Source: Mycolicibacterium sp. P9-22
GTDB taxonomy: Bacteria; Actinomycetota; Actinomycetes; Mycobacteriales; Mycobacteriaceae
NCBI RefSeq assembly: GCF_008329585.1
Contig: NZ_NPKP01000003.1
Location: forward strand, 124,001-188,000
Length of the DNA stretch: 64,000 nucleotides
Reading direction: 5' to 3'
Within the stretch, counting starts at the first letter, position 1; each line of letters starts with the position of its first letter. Both the position numbers and the translations under genes were made by a program. Shown here piece by piece: positions 16,109 to 24,849 of the stretch. The notes under the pieces are model-generated. The model had not been told where the DNA came from, did not search any database, and saw nothing but the letters and a program-made list of their open reading frames with translations.

Positions 16109-17104
16109 GTGATCACGATTGCGTCCTCCCGCGCACTGGCTGCCGGTCTACTCCTGGTTCTCCCCGTCGCACTGAGTGCCTGCGGGTCGAGTGACCAGTC
16201 GACTCCGCCGCCGACCGCGGCCCAGGGAGACTGCCCGACGACGCCCGTCGACGTCGTGGTCAGCGTCGACCAGTGGGGCAAGATCGTGTCCTCGCTCGCC
16301 GGAGCCTGCGCCGATGTGACGACGGTGCTGTCCGGTTCCTCGGTCGACCCGCACGATTTCGAACCGGCACCCTCGGACGCCGCGGCCTTCGAAGGCGCCC
16401 AACTGGTCGTCATAAACGGCGGCCACTACGACGAATGGGCCGCCAAGCTCGCCGAGAGCACCGCCCCGGATGCGCCGGTCGTGGATGCCATGGCGATCCT
16501 CGCCGGCGATCACCAGGGCCATGACCATGAGGAGCCCGGTGCCGAAGAGCCCGGCCACGAGGGCCACAGCGACGGCACCAACCCGCACTCCTGGTACAGC
16601 CCGGTCGCGGTGACCGATGTCGCCACCGCGGTGACCGCCGAACTCACCAGACTCTCCCCGGCCGCGGGCGAGTACTTCAGCGCCCGGCACGCCGAGTTCA
16701 CCTCTGCATTGCAGCCCTACCGCGATCTCATCGCCGAGATCAAGGCCGGCGCAACCGGTAAGAGCTACGCCGCCACCGAGAGCCTGTTCGACGACATGGC
16801 CGCCGAACTCGGGCTGGCCAACCGCACCCCGCAGGGTTACCAGGTCGCCTCGTCGAACGAGTCCGACCCGTCCCCGGCCGACCTGGATGCATTTCTGCGG
16901 CTGCTGTCGGATCGCGGTGTCGACGTGCTGATCTACAACACGCAGACCGAAGGTTCGGTCCCGGAACAGCTCCGCGCCGCCGCCGAGGCCGCCGGTGTTC
17001 CGGTGGTCGATGTGACCGAAACGGTCCCGCCGGGCGCGCCGACGTTCGAGGCTTGGCAGGTGGACCAACTCACCACCCTCGCCGAGGCTCTCGGTGTCAA
17101 TTAG
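16109..17104 (+). CDS. znuA: Zinc ABC transporter substrate-binding lipoprotein (ZnuA type)
   Basis: A 331-residue cluster A-I solute-binding protein with a lipoprotein signal ending LSAC and the ligand motifs SVDPHDFEP and NPHSWYSP. A long His/Glu-rich loop between them (HQGHDHEE ... GHEGHSDG) is typical of ZnuA and thought to capture zinc. GTG 16109 was chosen because the upstream ATG (16085) overlaps the Zur-like box, and a leaderless start at the GTG gives a normal signal peptide; ATG 16085 remains possible. It is first gene of znuACB and overlaps znuC by 11 bases. Confidence 0.88.
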   Translation: MITIASSRALAAGLLLVLPVALSACGSSDQSTPPPTAAQGDCPTTPVDVVVSVDQWGKIVSSLAGACADVTTVLSGSSVDPHDFEPAPSDAAAFEGAQLVVINGGHYDEWAAKLAESTAPDAPVVDAMAILAGDHQGHDHEEPGAEEPGHEGHSDGTNPHSWYSPVAVTDVATAVTAELTRLSPAAGEYFSARHAEFTSALQPYRDLIAEIKAGATGKSYAATESLFDDMAAELGLANRTPQGYQVASSNESDPSPADLDAFLRLLSDRGVDVLIYNTQTEGSVPEQLRAAAEAAGVPVVDVTETVPPGAPTFEAWQVDQLTTLAEALGVN

Positions 17105-17876
17105 TCCGGTGTCCGACAGCGCGCTCGTCTTCGACGATGTAAGCGTCGTTCGCGGCGGCCGGCTCATCTGGTCGGAAGGCACCTTCACGATCCCCGCCGG
17201 CGGCATCGTGGCCGTGATCGGGTCGAACGGCTCGGGCAAATCGACGCTGCTGCAGGTGGTGCTCGGTCTGCTGCCGGTGGCCTCCGGGTCGGTGCAGGTG
17301 CTCGGCGGGCAACCCGGAGCCAACAACGATGTCATCGGTTACGTGCCCCAGGACTATGTCGCCGGCGCCGGGGAGGCGATCCGCGCGCGCGACGCCGTGA
17401 TGCTGGGACTCACCGGCCGCCGGTGGGGCGTGCGTCGCGACACCGCCGCCGACAAAGCCCGGGTGGCCGAGGCGCTGCAGGCCGTCGAGGCCGACGAATT
17501 CGCCGACCGCCGGGTGTCGCAGCTGTCCGGCGGACAGCGCCAACGCATCGCACTGGCCAACGCCCTGGTGTCCCGTCCGCGCCTGCTCATCCTCGACGAG
17601 CCGCTCGCCGCGCTCGACCTGCGCAACCAGCACGAGATCGTCGCGCTGCTCTCCCGGCTGAACTCCGAATACGACGTGACCATTCTCGTTGTCGCCCATG
17701 ACCTCAACCCGCTGTTGTCGGTACTGGACAGCGCGGTGTACCTGCTCGACGGGCATGCCCACCATGCCGCGATCGACCAGGTCGTCGACGCCGATCTGCT
17801 GACCCACCTGTACGGCACCAGAGTCCAGGTCGCCAATACCCTGCAGGGCCAGATGTACATGAGGAGCGGGCAGTGA
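17094..17876 (+). CDS. znuC: Zinc ABC transporter ATP-binding protein
   Basis: A 260-residue ABC ATPase with Walker A GSNGSGKST, Q-loop VPQD, signature LSGGQRQR, Walker B LLILDEPLAALD and H-loop VAHD. The GTG at 17094 has GAGG at suitable spacing and lies within the end of znuA; a second GTG at 17109 is possible. The stop overlaps znuB (GTGA). It energises uptake through the adjacent permease. Confidence 0.9.
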   Translation: MSISPVSDSALVFDDVSVVRGGRLIWSEGTFTIPAGGIVAVIGSNGSGKSTLLQVVLGLLPVASGSVQVLGGQPGANNDVIGYVPQDYVAGAGEAIRARDAVMLGLTGRRWGVRRDTAADKARVAEALQAVEADEFADRRVSQLSGGQRQRIALANALVSRPRLLILDEPLAALDLRNQHEIVALLSRLNSEYDVTILVVAHDLNPLLSVLDSAVYLLDGHAHHAAIDQVVDADLLTHLYGTRVQVANTLQGQMYMRSGQ

Positions 17877-18721
17877 CGAGCACCTTCCTGGCGCTCGGCT
17901 ATCAGGAGAACTGGTGGCAGATCCTGACGTCGGCGTTCATGCGCAATGCCCTGATCGGTGGGACGCTGGTGGCGCTGGCCGCCGGACTGATCGGCTATTT
18001 CATCATCGTGCGCAATACCGCGTTCGCCGCGCACGCGCTGGCCCATATCGGGCTGCCCGGAGCGACAGGTGCGGCCCTGCTCGGACTGCCCGTGGTGCTC
18101 GGGCTGGGCGTGTTCTGTATCGGCGGCGCACTGGTGATCGGGGCGATGGGCAAGCGTGCCGGCGACCGTGAGGTCACCACCGGCACGGTGCTGGCGCTCG
18201 CGACCGGGTTCGGCTTGTTCTTCAACTCGCTGGCCACCAAGAACTCGTCGACCCTGACCAATGTGCTGTTCGGCAACCTGCTGGCCATCACCCACCAGCA
18301 ACTGCTCACGTTCACCGTGTTGTTACTGGTGATCGCCGCCACCGTCGTGATCATTTACCGCCCCTTGCTGTTCGCCTCGGTCAATGCCCAGGTTGCCGAG
18401 GCCAAGGGGGTGCCGGTGCGGGCGTTGTCGATCGTCTTCATGGCGCTGCTGGGCCTGTCGGTGACGATGGCCGTGCAGGCCGTCGGCACCCTGCTGCTGT
18501 TCGCGCTCGTCGTCACCCCGGCGGCGACCGCGATCATGCTCACCGCTCGACCGCTCGCCGCGATGGCGATCTCCACGGTGATAAGCCTGGTTTCGGTGTG
18601 GGCCGGCCTGGCGGTGTCGGCGCTGTTCAACATGCCGCCGAGCTTCGTCATCGTCACCATTGCGTGCGCCATCTGGCTCGCGGTGTGGTCGGGTAGCCGG
18701 ATCGGCGCCGTCGTCCGCTAG
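17873..18721 (+). CDS. znuB: Zinc ABC transporter permease
   Basis: A 282-residue metal permease of the ABC-3 family with about eight membrane helices and the loop AAHALAHIGLPGA, the equivalent of the ATPase-contact region. Unlike the azt permease it ends normally after the last helix and carries no propeller. It overlaps znuC by four bases. It is followed after 11 bases by a LacI regulator on the same strand, which may be partly co-transcribed. Confidence 0.9.
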   Translation: MTSTFLALGYQENWWQILTSAFMRNALIGGTLVALAAGLIGYFIIVRNTAFAAHALAHIGLPGATGAALLGLPVVLGLGVFCIGGALVIGAMGKRAGDREVTTGTVLALATGFGLFFNSLATKNSSTLTNVLFGNLLAITHQQLLTFTVLLLVIAATVVIIYRPLLFASVNAQVAEAKGVPVRALSIVFMALLGLSVTMAVQAVGTLLLFALVVTPAATAIMLTARPLAAMAISTVISLVSVWAGLAVSALFNMPPSFVIVTIACAIWLAVWSGSRIGAVVR

Positions 18722-18732
18722 CCTCAACAGGC

Positions 18733-19833
18733 ATGTCCAGAAGCCCGGCGCCGCGGAGGCGCGCGACGCTGGCTTCGCTGGCCGCCGAACTCAACGTTTC
18801 GCGCACCACCATCTCCAATGCCTACAACCGGCCGGACCAGTTGTCGGCCGATCTCCGTGAGCGGGTGCTTGCCGCGGCAAAGGAATTGGGCTACCCCGGC
18901 CCGGATCCGGTCGCCCGGTCGCTGCGCACGCGTAAGGCCGGTGCGGTCGGCCTGATGATCACCGAGCCGCTCAACTATGCGTTCAGCGATCCGGCCGCCC
19001 TGGATTTCGTTGCCGGACTTGCCGAATCGTGCGAGGAGGCCGGGCAGGGTCTGCTGCTGGTGGCCGCGGGCCCCAATCGCAGCGTCGACGACGGCTCGGC
19101 GGCGGTGCTCTCGGCGGGCGTGGACGGATTCGTCGTCTACTCGGCCTCCGATGACGACCCCTATCTGCCGGTTCTACTGCAACGCCATCTGCCGATCGTC
19201 GTCGTCGATCAACCCGGGGACGTCCCTGGTGCGTCGCGGGTCTGCATCGATGATCGCGCAGCCATGCGCGAGCTCGCCGAACATGTTGTGGGACTTGGTC
19301 ATCGTGAGATCGGTGTGCTGACGATGCGGCTGGGGCGGGAGTGGCCGCACGAGAGCACCCGGCCCATGGTCGCCGATCCGGAACGGCTGAACACCCCACA
19401 TTTCCTGGTTCAGCGCGAGCGGGTACACGGGGTGTACGACGCGATGAGCGCAGCCGGCCTGGATCCCGCGTCGGTGACCGTGGTGGAGAGCTACGAGCAT
19501 CTGCCGCAGTCCGGGGGTGCGGCCGCGGAGGTCGCGCTGGCCGCCAACCCGCGCATCACCGCGCTGATGTGCACCGCCGACGTGCTGGCGCTCTCGGCGA
19601 TGGACTACCTACGGGCGCACGGCATCTTCGTGCCGGGGCAGCTGACGGTGACCGGATTCGACGGGGTTCCCGAGGCGCTGGCCCGGGGGCTGACCACCGT
19701 CACCCAGCCCAGCATGGAGAAGGGCCGCCGCGCCGGAGACCTGCTGCACAACCCGCCGCGCTCGGGTCTGCCGGTGGTCGAGGTGCTCGGCACCGAGGTG
19801 GTGCGGGGGCGAACCTCCGGCCCGCCGGCCTAA
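18733..19833 (+). CDS. LacI-family transcriptional regulator
   Basis: A 366-residue regulator with the LacI helix-turn-helix near the N-terminus (TLASLAAELNVSRTTISNAYNRP) followed by the hinge helix and a periplasmic-binding-protein-like effector domain. The fold predicts a sugar or nucleoside ligand. A LacI gene close to kstR is also found in M. tuberculosis (Rv3575c). Its target is not evident; no clear LacI operator was seen nearby. The stop overlaps the convergent methyltransferase gene by 4 bases. Confidence 0.88.
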   Translation: MSRSPAPRRRATLASLAAELNVSRTTISNAYNRPDQLSADLRERVLAAAKELGYPGPDPVARSLRTRKAGAVGLMITEPLNYAFSDPAALDFVAGLAESCEEAGQGLLLVAAGPNRSVDDGSAAVLSAGVDGFVVYSASDDDPYLPVLLQRHLPIVVVDQPGDVPGASRVCIDDRAAMRELAEHVVGLGHREIGVLTMRLGREWPHESTRPMVADPERLNTPHFLVQRERVHGVYDAMSAAGLDPASVTVVESYEHLPQSGGAAAEVALAANPRITALMCTADVLALSAMDYLRAHGIFVPGQLTVTGFDGVPEALARGLTTVTQPSMEKGRRAGDLLHNPPRSGLPVVEVLGTEVVRGRTSGPPA

Positions 19834-20456
19834 CGCCTGCGCCGGGCCAGCAGCACGTCGTCATGGGTGTGCCGGCCGTCGGGTCCGGCCGGCACGTCGC
19901 GTGGGCGCCGCCGGTCGACGGTGACATCCCAGTCCGAGTCGAACAGTGCGGCCACATCGTCGTGCAGGAGGTAGATCGCCGGATCGAATCCGTGCGACTT
20001 CGCCAGTTCGACGTCGATATCGGCGTGATGCACGACCAACAACAGGCCGCCGGGCGCGACAGCGGACAGCAGGGCCCGTTCGGCGTCCCGGCCCGGTGAG
20101 TGCAACAAGGCCGGATAGTGCGCGGTGACGAGATCGAAACCGCCGTCGGGCAGATCCAGATCTTCCAGTCGGGACCGGCGCCAGGTCACCGCGACACCGG
20201 CCTGTGCGGCGTGTGTGGCGGCCCGGTCCAGGGCGACCCGGGACACGTCGATGGCGGTGACGTCCCATCCCTGAGTGGCCAGCCACACCGCGTCGGCTCC
20301 CATGCCGCAACCGATGTCGAGTGCCGAACCCGCCGGCAGGTCGCCGATCTCGGTGACCACGGCGGGGTTGGGTCGTTGGGCGGGCAGCCGATCCAGGAAG
20401 GAGTGGTAGCGCTCGTCCCATTCGTCGAACAGTGCCTGTGCCGGGGTATCGGTCAT
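19830..20456 (-). CDS. Class I SAM-dependent methyltransferase
   Basis: A 208-residue Rossmann-fold methyltransferase: SAM motif I ALDIGCGMGADAVWLA, the acidic motif VTAIDVS and the DLVTAHYPALLHS block. The N-terminus DEWDERYHSF is common in small-molecule methyltransferases of actinobacteria. The substrate is unknown. The ATG giving MTDTPAQALF was preferred to an upstream ATG that would extend the protein 12 residues. It lies downstream of otsB on the same strand, after 36 bases. Confidence 0.8.
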   Translation of the reverse strand: MTDTPAQALFDEWDERYHSFLDRLPAQRPNPAVVTEIGDLPAGSALDIGCGMGADAVWLATQGWDVTAIDVSRVALDRAATHAAQAGVAVTWRRSRLEDLDLPDGGFDLVTAHYPALLHSPGRDAERALLSAVAPGGLLLVVHHADIDVELAKSHGFDPAIYLLHDDVAALFDSDWDVTVDRRRPRDVPAGPDGRHTHDDVLLARRRR

Positions 20457-20492
20457 GGCCCCAGGATGCGTGGGCCGCGGACCGATCGGCAA

Positions 20493-21248
20493 TCAGTCTT
20501 GCCGATCAGGCAATCGGGTGTCGGCCAGGTATCGCAGCACCGCCGCCACATCGGCGGGGCTGTCCACCCGGAAATCGGCCAGCGTCTCGCCCGGTCCGAT
20601 CTTGATGCCGATATCGCCGTCGCGCATCCGCCGGAACGCCTTTTCGTCGGTGACGTCATCGCCGAGGAAGACCACTGCCGTTGCGGCGCAACGGTTACGC
20701 AGGATGTCGACGGCCTCGCCCTTGTCGGTGACGATCACCGCGAACTCCAGCACCGCCTTGCCCGCGGTGGTGTGCGCATCCCAGGACTCGGCGGCCTCGG
20801 TGGCCAGGGCGAGTGCGGCCGCACCGTCGGCGTCTGAGGCGTTGCGCACATGCAGGGCCACGCTGGCGGGTTTGGTCTCGACCATGACGCCGGGACGACC
20901 CGCGGCAATGGAATTCAGCGTCTCGGCGATCTCGGCCAGCAGCGCGGTGTCGATGTCGTGCGCGAAGCCGGTGTCGAATTCGGCGCCGTGACTGCCGACC
21001 GCCTGCACCCCGGCCGACAGCCCGGACAACTCACGCAGCACCGACAGTGCCCGCCCGGAGATCAGCGCTGCGACGGTGTCGGGCAGGCCTGCAAGTTCTT
21101 CGAGCGCCGCCGCGGCTGCCGGCAGTGGACGGGCATCGGCGGGATTGTTGACGATCGGCGCGAGGGTGCCGTCGAAATCGGAGGTGACCAGCAGGCGCGG
21201 AGTGGCCGCAGCCGTGGCGAGGGCGCGCTGCAGACGGGCATCAAGCAC
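20493..21248 (-). CDS. otsB: Trehalose-6-phosphate phosphatase
   Basis: A 251-residue HAD-superfamily enzyme: motif I TSDFDGTLAPI (nucleophile Asp24), motif II ISGR, and the Mg-binding block FLGDDVTDEKAF. This is the OtsB signature for removing phosphate from trehalose 6-phosphate in the cytoplasm. It is the single-domain length, without the extra N-terminal HAD domain of M. tuberculosis OtsB2. The GTG start has AAGG upstream. It lies 3 bases after kstR on the same strand, so it may share the kstR transcript. Confidence 0.87.
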   Translation of the reverse strand: MLDARLQRALATAAATPRLLVTSDFDGTLAPIVNNPADARPLPAAAAALEELAGLPDTVAALISGRALSVLRELSGLSAGVQAVGSHGAEFDTGFAHDIDTALLAEIAETLNSIAAGRPGVMVETKPASVALHVRNASDADGAAALALATEAAESWDAHTTAGKAVLEFAVIVTDKGEAVDILRNRCAATAVVFLGDDVTDEKAFRRMRDGDIGIKIGPGETLADFRVDSPADVAAVLRYLADTRLPDRQD

Positions 21249-21251
21249 CCG

Positions 21252-21863
21252 TCACACCTTAGGTTGTTCTCCGTCGCCGATGAGCAGCCGGACCGCCAGG
21301 TCGAGCCGTTTGGCCACATCGGTGGCCGACGCGCGCCGCGTCAGCCATGCCAGCAGGTTGGACAGCCACACATCGGAGATGACGCGGGCGATGTGGTACT
21401 GGTCCTCGGTGGGCTCGCCTTCGCTCATCGCGCGGGCGAACATCGAATCCATCAGCTTGCCGACGTGATCGACCTCGCCGGCCGCGGAGGCGTCGGCGAA
21501 GACGAAGGCGCGGGTCATGGCCTCGGTGAGCAGTGGGTTGCGCTGCATGGAGCGGTTCAGCCTGCCGACCATGATGTTGAGGCGCTCATACGGAGTCCCA
21601 CCGGTCAGCGTCGCACGGTCGGTCTTGGCGTCGATACGCTCGAACTCCCGGCCCAGCGCGGACACCAGCAGGTGCACCTTGGACGGGAAGTAGCGGTACA
21701 GGGTCCCGACGGCAACGTCGGCGCGCTCGGCGACGGCCCGCATCTGGACGGCCTCGTACCCACCCTTGGACGCGATGGCCAGGGTGGCGTCCAGGATGCG
21801 TTTGCGGCGCTCGCGCTGCGCTTCGGAGCCGAGCTCGGATTCGGAGAGTACGGCCACGGCCAT
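21252..21863 (-). CDS. kstR: KstR, TetR-family repressor of cholesterol catabolism
   Basis: A 203-residue TetR regulator nearly identical in its DNA-binding half to M. tuberculosis KstR (ERRKRILDAT, EAVQMRAVAERADVAVGTLY and SKVHLLVSAL are all present). KstR represses side-chain and A/B-ring steroid genes and is released by a cholesterol-derived CoA thioester. The ATG yields MAVAVLSESELGS; GTG two codons in would match the M. tuberculosis start exactly. The open frame continues 17 codons further upstream but is not conserved. It diverges from fadE34, with a KstR box between, so it is probably autoregulated. Confidence 0.93.
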   Translation of the reverse strand: MAVAVLSESELGSEAQRERRKRILDATLAIASKGGYEAVQMRAVAERADVAVGTLYRYFPSKVHLLVSALGREFERIDAKTDRATLTGGTPYERLNIMVGRLNRSMQRNPLLTEAMTRAFVFADASAAGEVDHVGKLMDSMFARAMSEGEPTEDQYHIARVISDVWLSNLLAWLTRRASATDVAKRLDLAVRLLIGDGEQPKV

Positions 21864-22057
21864 CACCTGACGGGGTGAGTCAGAACCCGATCCGGGTTGT
21901 GCAGGCGACGACATGTGGCGGACAACTCCTTCGTGATGCGCTTAAGGGGGAAACGATACGCATGCCGGCTGTTGATCGCCCACCTCCCCGCTCCAGATCA
22001 CAACGGCGCGTCGCGGCCGTGACAGTGGTCGACTTGACGTCCGTGCGCTGGCACTAT

Positions 22058-22071
22058 TAGAACACGTTCTA
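22058..22071. promoter_or_regulatory. KstR box, kstR-fadE34 intergenic region
   Basis: TAGAACACGTTCTA fits the KstR consensus TnnAACnnGTTnnA with fully palindromic arms. It lies 43 bases before the fadE34 start. Confidence 0.9.
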
Positions 22072-22113
22072 GTGGGAAGCGGAGCCTTCTCACCCTATGG
22101 CTAGGAGTTGCCG

Positions 22114-24231
22114 GTGTCCGTGTTGTCCGTGCAGACCGACACATCCGACGAGTTTGCGGCCCGTGAACTGGTCCGTAGCTGGGCCGGGGGCTCCGGAGCG
22201 ATCGAGGCGACCCGCAATGTGGAGCTCGGTGACCCCGATGCCTGGCGCGCCCCCTTTGACGCTTTCGCCCAACTAGGGGCATTCGGTGTGGCGGTCCCCG
22301 AGGAGTTCGGCGGGGCGGGCAGCACCATCACCGATCTGCTGGCCATGGTCGATGAAGCCGCCGCCGCACTGGTACCGGGTCCGCTGGCCACCACGGCGCT
22401 GGCCACCCTGGTGGTCGACGACCCCGCCGTGCTGGAGGCGCTGGCCGGCGGTGAGCGCAGCGCCGGCGTCGCGTTCGAATCCGATATCACCTTCGAGGCG
22501 GGTACCGCGACGGGTACCGCGGAATTCGTCCTGGGTGCCGACCCGGCGGGAGTCTTTGTGCTGCCTGCCTCGGGCAGCTGGTTGCTGATCGACGGCACCG
22601 CCGACGGTGTCACGATCGAACCGCTGGAGGCCACCGACTTCTCCCGCCCGCTGGCCCGCGTCACACTGGCCTCCGCGCCGGCCCAGCAACTCACCGCGTC
22701 GCCGCAGCGGGTGACCGATCTGATCGCCACCGTGCTGGCGGCCGAGGCTGCGGGCCTGGCCCGCTGGCTGCTGGACACCGCCAACGAGTACGCCAAGGTC
22801 CGTGAGCAGTTCGGTAAGCCGATCGGCAGCTTTCAGGCCGTCAAGCACATGTGCGCCGAAATGTTGCTGCGCAGCCAGCAGGCCGCCGTGGCGGCCGCCG
22901 ATGCCGCATCGGCCGCCGCCGGCGATGATGCCGAACAGCTGTCGATCGCCGCTGCCGTGGCCGCGTCCATCGGTATCGATGCCGCCAAGAAGAACGCCAG
23001 GGACTGCATCCAGGTGCTCGGCGGTATCGGTATCACCTGGGAGCACGACGCGCACCTGTACATGCGCCGGGCCTACGCCGTCGCGCAGTTCCTCGGCGGG
23101 CAGTCGCGTTGGCTGCGCCGCACCGTGGAACTGACCCGCGCGGGTGTCCGCAGGCAGCTGCATGTGGATGTGGCCGATGCGGACGCCATCCGCCCCGAGA
23201 TCGCTGCTGCCGCAGCCAAGATCGCCGAACTGCCCGAGAGCGAGCGCCAGCGCGCGCTGGCCGAGTCGGGGTTGCTGGCGCCGCACTGGCCCAAGCCGTA
23301 CGGCCGGGACGCGACGCCTGCCGAGCAACTCGTCATCGACGAGGAACTGAATGCGGCGGGCGTGGTGCGCCCGGACATCTCGATCGGTTGGTGGGCCGCG
23401 CCGACCATCCTGTCGGCGGGCAGCCTCGAGCTGATCGACCGGTTCATCCCGGGCACCCTCACCGGGGACGTGTACTGGTGCCAGCTGTTCTCCGAACCTG
23501 GCGCCGGTTCCGACCTTGCCGCCCTGCGCACCAAAGCCGTTCGCACCGAGGGTGGTTGGCTGCTGACGGGTCAGAAGGTGTGGACCTCGAATGCGCACCG
23601 TGCCAACTGGGGCATCTGCCTGGCCCGCACCAACCCCGATGTGCCGAAACACAAGGGCATCACCTACTTCCTGGTCGAGATGAACTCGCCCGGTATCGAC
23701 ATCCGGCCGCTGCGCGAGATCACCGGGGAGGCGCTGTTCAACGAGGTGTTCTTCGACGATCTGTTCGTGCCCGACGAGCTGGTGGTCGGCGAGGTCGACG
23801 GGGGATGGCCGCTGGCGCGCACCACGCTGGCCAATGAGCGTGTCGCGATCGCCACCGGCGGTGCCCTCGACAAGGGTATGGAGCACCTGCTGGAGGTGAT
23901 CGGTGACCGCGCGCTCGACGGCGCCGAGGCCGACCGGCTGGGCACGTTGATCATTGCCGCACAGGTGGGTTCGCTGCTGGACCAGCTGATCGCCCGGCTG
24001 GCGGTCGGCGGTAACGATCCGGGTGCGCCCTCGAGCGTGCGCAAGCTGATCGGGGTGCGCTACCGGCAGGGCCTGGCCGAGACGGTGATGGATTTCCTGG
24101 ACGGCGGGGGCATCGTGGATTCCCCGGATGTGCGCTACTTCCTGAACACCCGTTGCCTGTCCATCGCCGGTGGCACCGAGCAGATTCTGCTCACGCTGGC
24201 GGGGGAGCGGCTGCTGGGACTGCCTCGCTAG
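22114..24231 (+). CDS. fadE34: FadE34, two-domain acyl-CoA dehydrogenase (steroid side chain)
   Basis: A 705-residue protein consisting of two acyl-CoA dehydrogenase halves in tandem. The N-terminal half ends about residue 350 after QVLGGIGITWEHD; the C-terminal half carries FSEPGAGSDLA, GQKVWTS and the closing GGTEQILLTLAGERLLGLPR. FadE34 is a flavoenzyme that dehydrogenates CoA thioesters of steroid side chains in Mycobacterium. The GTG start is set by AGGAG six bases upstream; an earlier TTG is too close to that site. A KstR box precedes it. The 3' end overlaps a convergent TetR gene by 41 bases. Confidence 0.9.
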   Translation: MSVLSVQTDTSDEFAARELVRSWAGGSGAIEATRNVELGDPDAWRAPFDAFAQLGAFGVAVPEEFGGAGSTITDLLAMVDEAAAALVPGPLATTALATLVVDDPAVLEALAGGERSAGVAFESDITFEAGTATGTAEFVLGADPAGVFVLPASGSWLLIDGTADGVTIEPLEATDFSRPLARVTLASAPAQQLTASPQRVTDLIATVLAAEAAGLARWLLDTANEYAKVREQFGKPIGSFQAVKHMCAEMLLRSQQAAVAAADAASAAAGDDAEQLSIAAAVAASIGIDAAKKNARDCIQVLGGIGITWEHDAHLYMRRAYAVAQFLGGQSRWLRRTVELTRAGVRRQLHVDVADADAIRPEIAAAAAKIAELPESERQRALAESGLLAPHWPKPYGRDATPAEQLVIDEELNAAGVVRPDISIGWWAAPTILSAGSLELIDRFIPGTLTGDVYWCQLFSEPGAGSDLAALRTKAVRTEGGWLLTGQKVWTSNAHRANWGICLARTNPDVPKHKGITYFLVEMNSPGIDIRPLREITGEALFNEVFFDDLFVPDELVVGEVDGGWPLARTTLANERVAIATGGALDKGMEHLLEVIGDRALDGAEADRLGTLIIAAQVGSLLDQLIARLAVGGNDPGAPSSVRKLIGVRYRQGLAETVMDFLDGGGIVDSPDVRYFLNTRCLSIAGGTEQILLTLAGERLLGLPR

Positions 24232-24835
24232 CCCGCAGATAACCCGTCAGCAGCCGCACCACCTCATCCTCGAGCTGTGCGGTGTCCACCGGCGCCGCGA
24301 TGAGCCGGTGCACCAGCGATTCGATGGTGGCGATGGTCAGCCTGGCCGCGAACGCCGGGTCGGCAACGCTGACTTCGGGGTGGCGGCACAGTATTTCGGT
24401 GACTCCCGCGACACCGCGCGCCTCGGTGTCGCGCAGCCGGGCTAGCAGTGCGGCCGAGCGGGGCGCCTCTTCGAACAGCACCCGGTGCAGCGCAGGGTCT
24501 TCCCGGTGATTGTCGATGGCGGCGCGGACGAACAGTCGCAGCAGATCGTCGAGCGCCTCGGGCAAGCCGTCGCGCAGCCGCTCGGTCAACAGCGTGGTAC
24601 CGGCGTCGACATGCGCTTCGCTCAGCGCGGCCAGGATGGCGTCCTTGTTCGGAAAGTATTGGTACAGCGAGCCGATGGACACGCCCGCTGCGGCCGCGAT
24701 GCGATTCGTGGTGCCCGCGGCGTAGCCGTGTTCGCTGAAGACGCCGGCGGCCGCATCCAGGATGTCGCGGCGGGTCTGGGCCGAACGCTGCTGTCGGGGC
24801 TGCTTGCGGGCACGGAACCGGTCGGTGGGCGCCAT
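24191..24835 (-). CDS. TetR-family transcriptional regulator
   Basis: A 214-residue TetR regulator with the helix-turn-helix region TTNRIAAAAGVSIGSLYQYF after the usual TRRDILDAAAGVF helix. The C-terminal ligand domain is not assignable. The Arg/Lys-rich N-terminus (FRARKQPRQQR) probably adds DNA contacts. It overlaps the end of fadE34 by 41 bases in the convergent direction, so the two messages could form a duplex. Its target is unknown. The ATG was chosen over a longer frame that would enter the neighbouring secreted-protein gene. Confidence 0.85.
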   Translation of the reverse strand: MAPTDRFRARKQPRQQRSAQTRRDILDAAAGVFSEHGYAAGTTNRIAAAAGVSIGSLYQYFPNKDAILAALSEAHVDAGTTLLTERLRDGLPEALDDLLRLFVRAAIDNHREDPALHRVLFEEAPRSAALLARLRDTEARGVAGVTEILCRHPEVSVADPAFAARLTIATIESLVHRLIAAPVDTAQLEDEVVRLLTGYLRASEAVPAAAPPPA

Positions 24836-24849
24836 GTCGCCAGCGTAGG

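Noticed and set aside
22273..23886. Very long open frame on the minus strand opposite fadE34
   Set aside because: It mirrors the codon bias of fadE34, has no family motif and no ribosome binding site; a shadow of the real gene.
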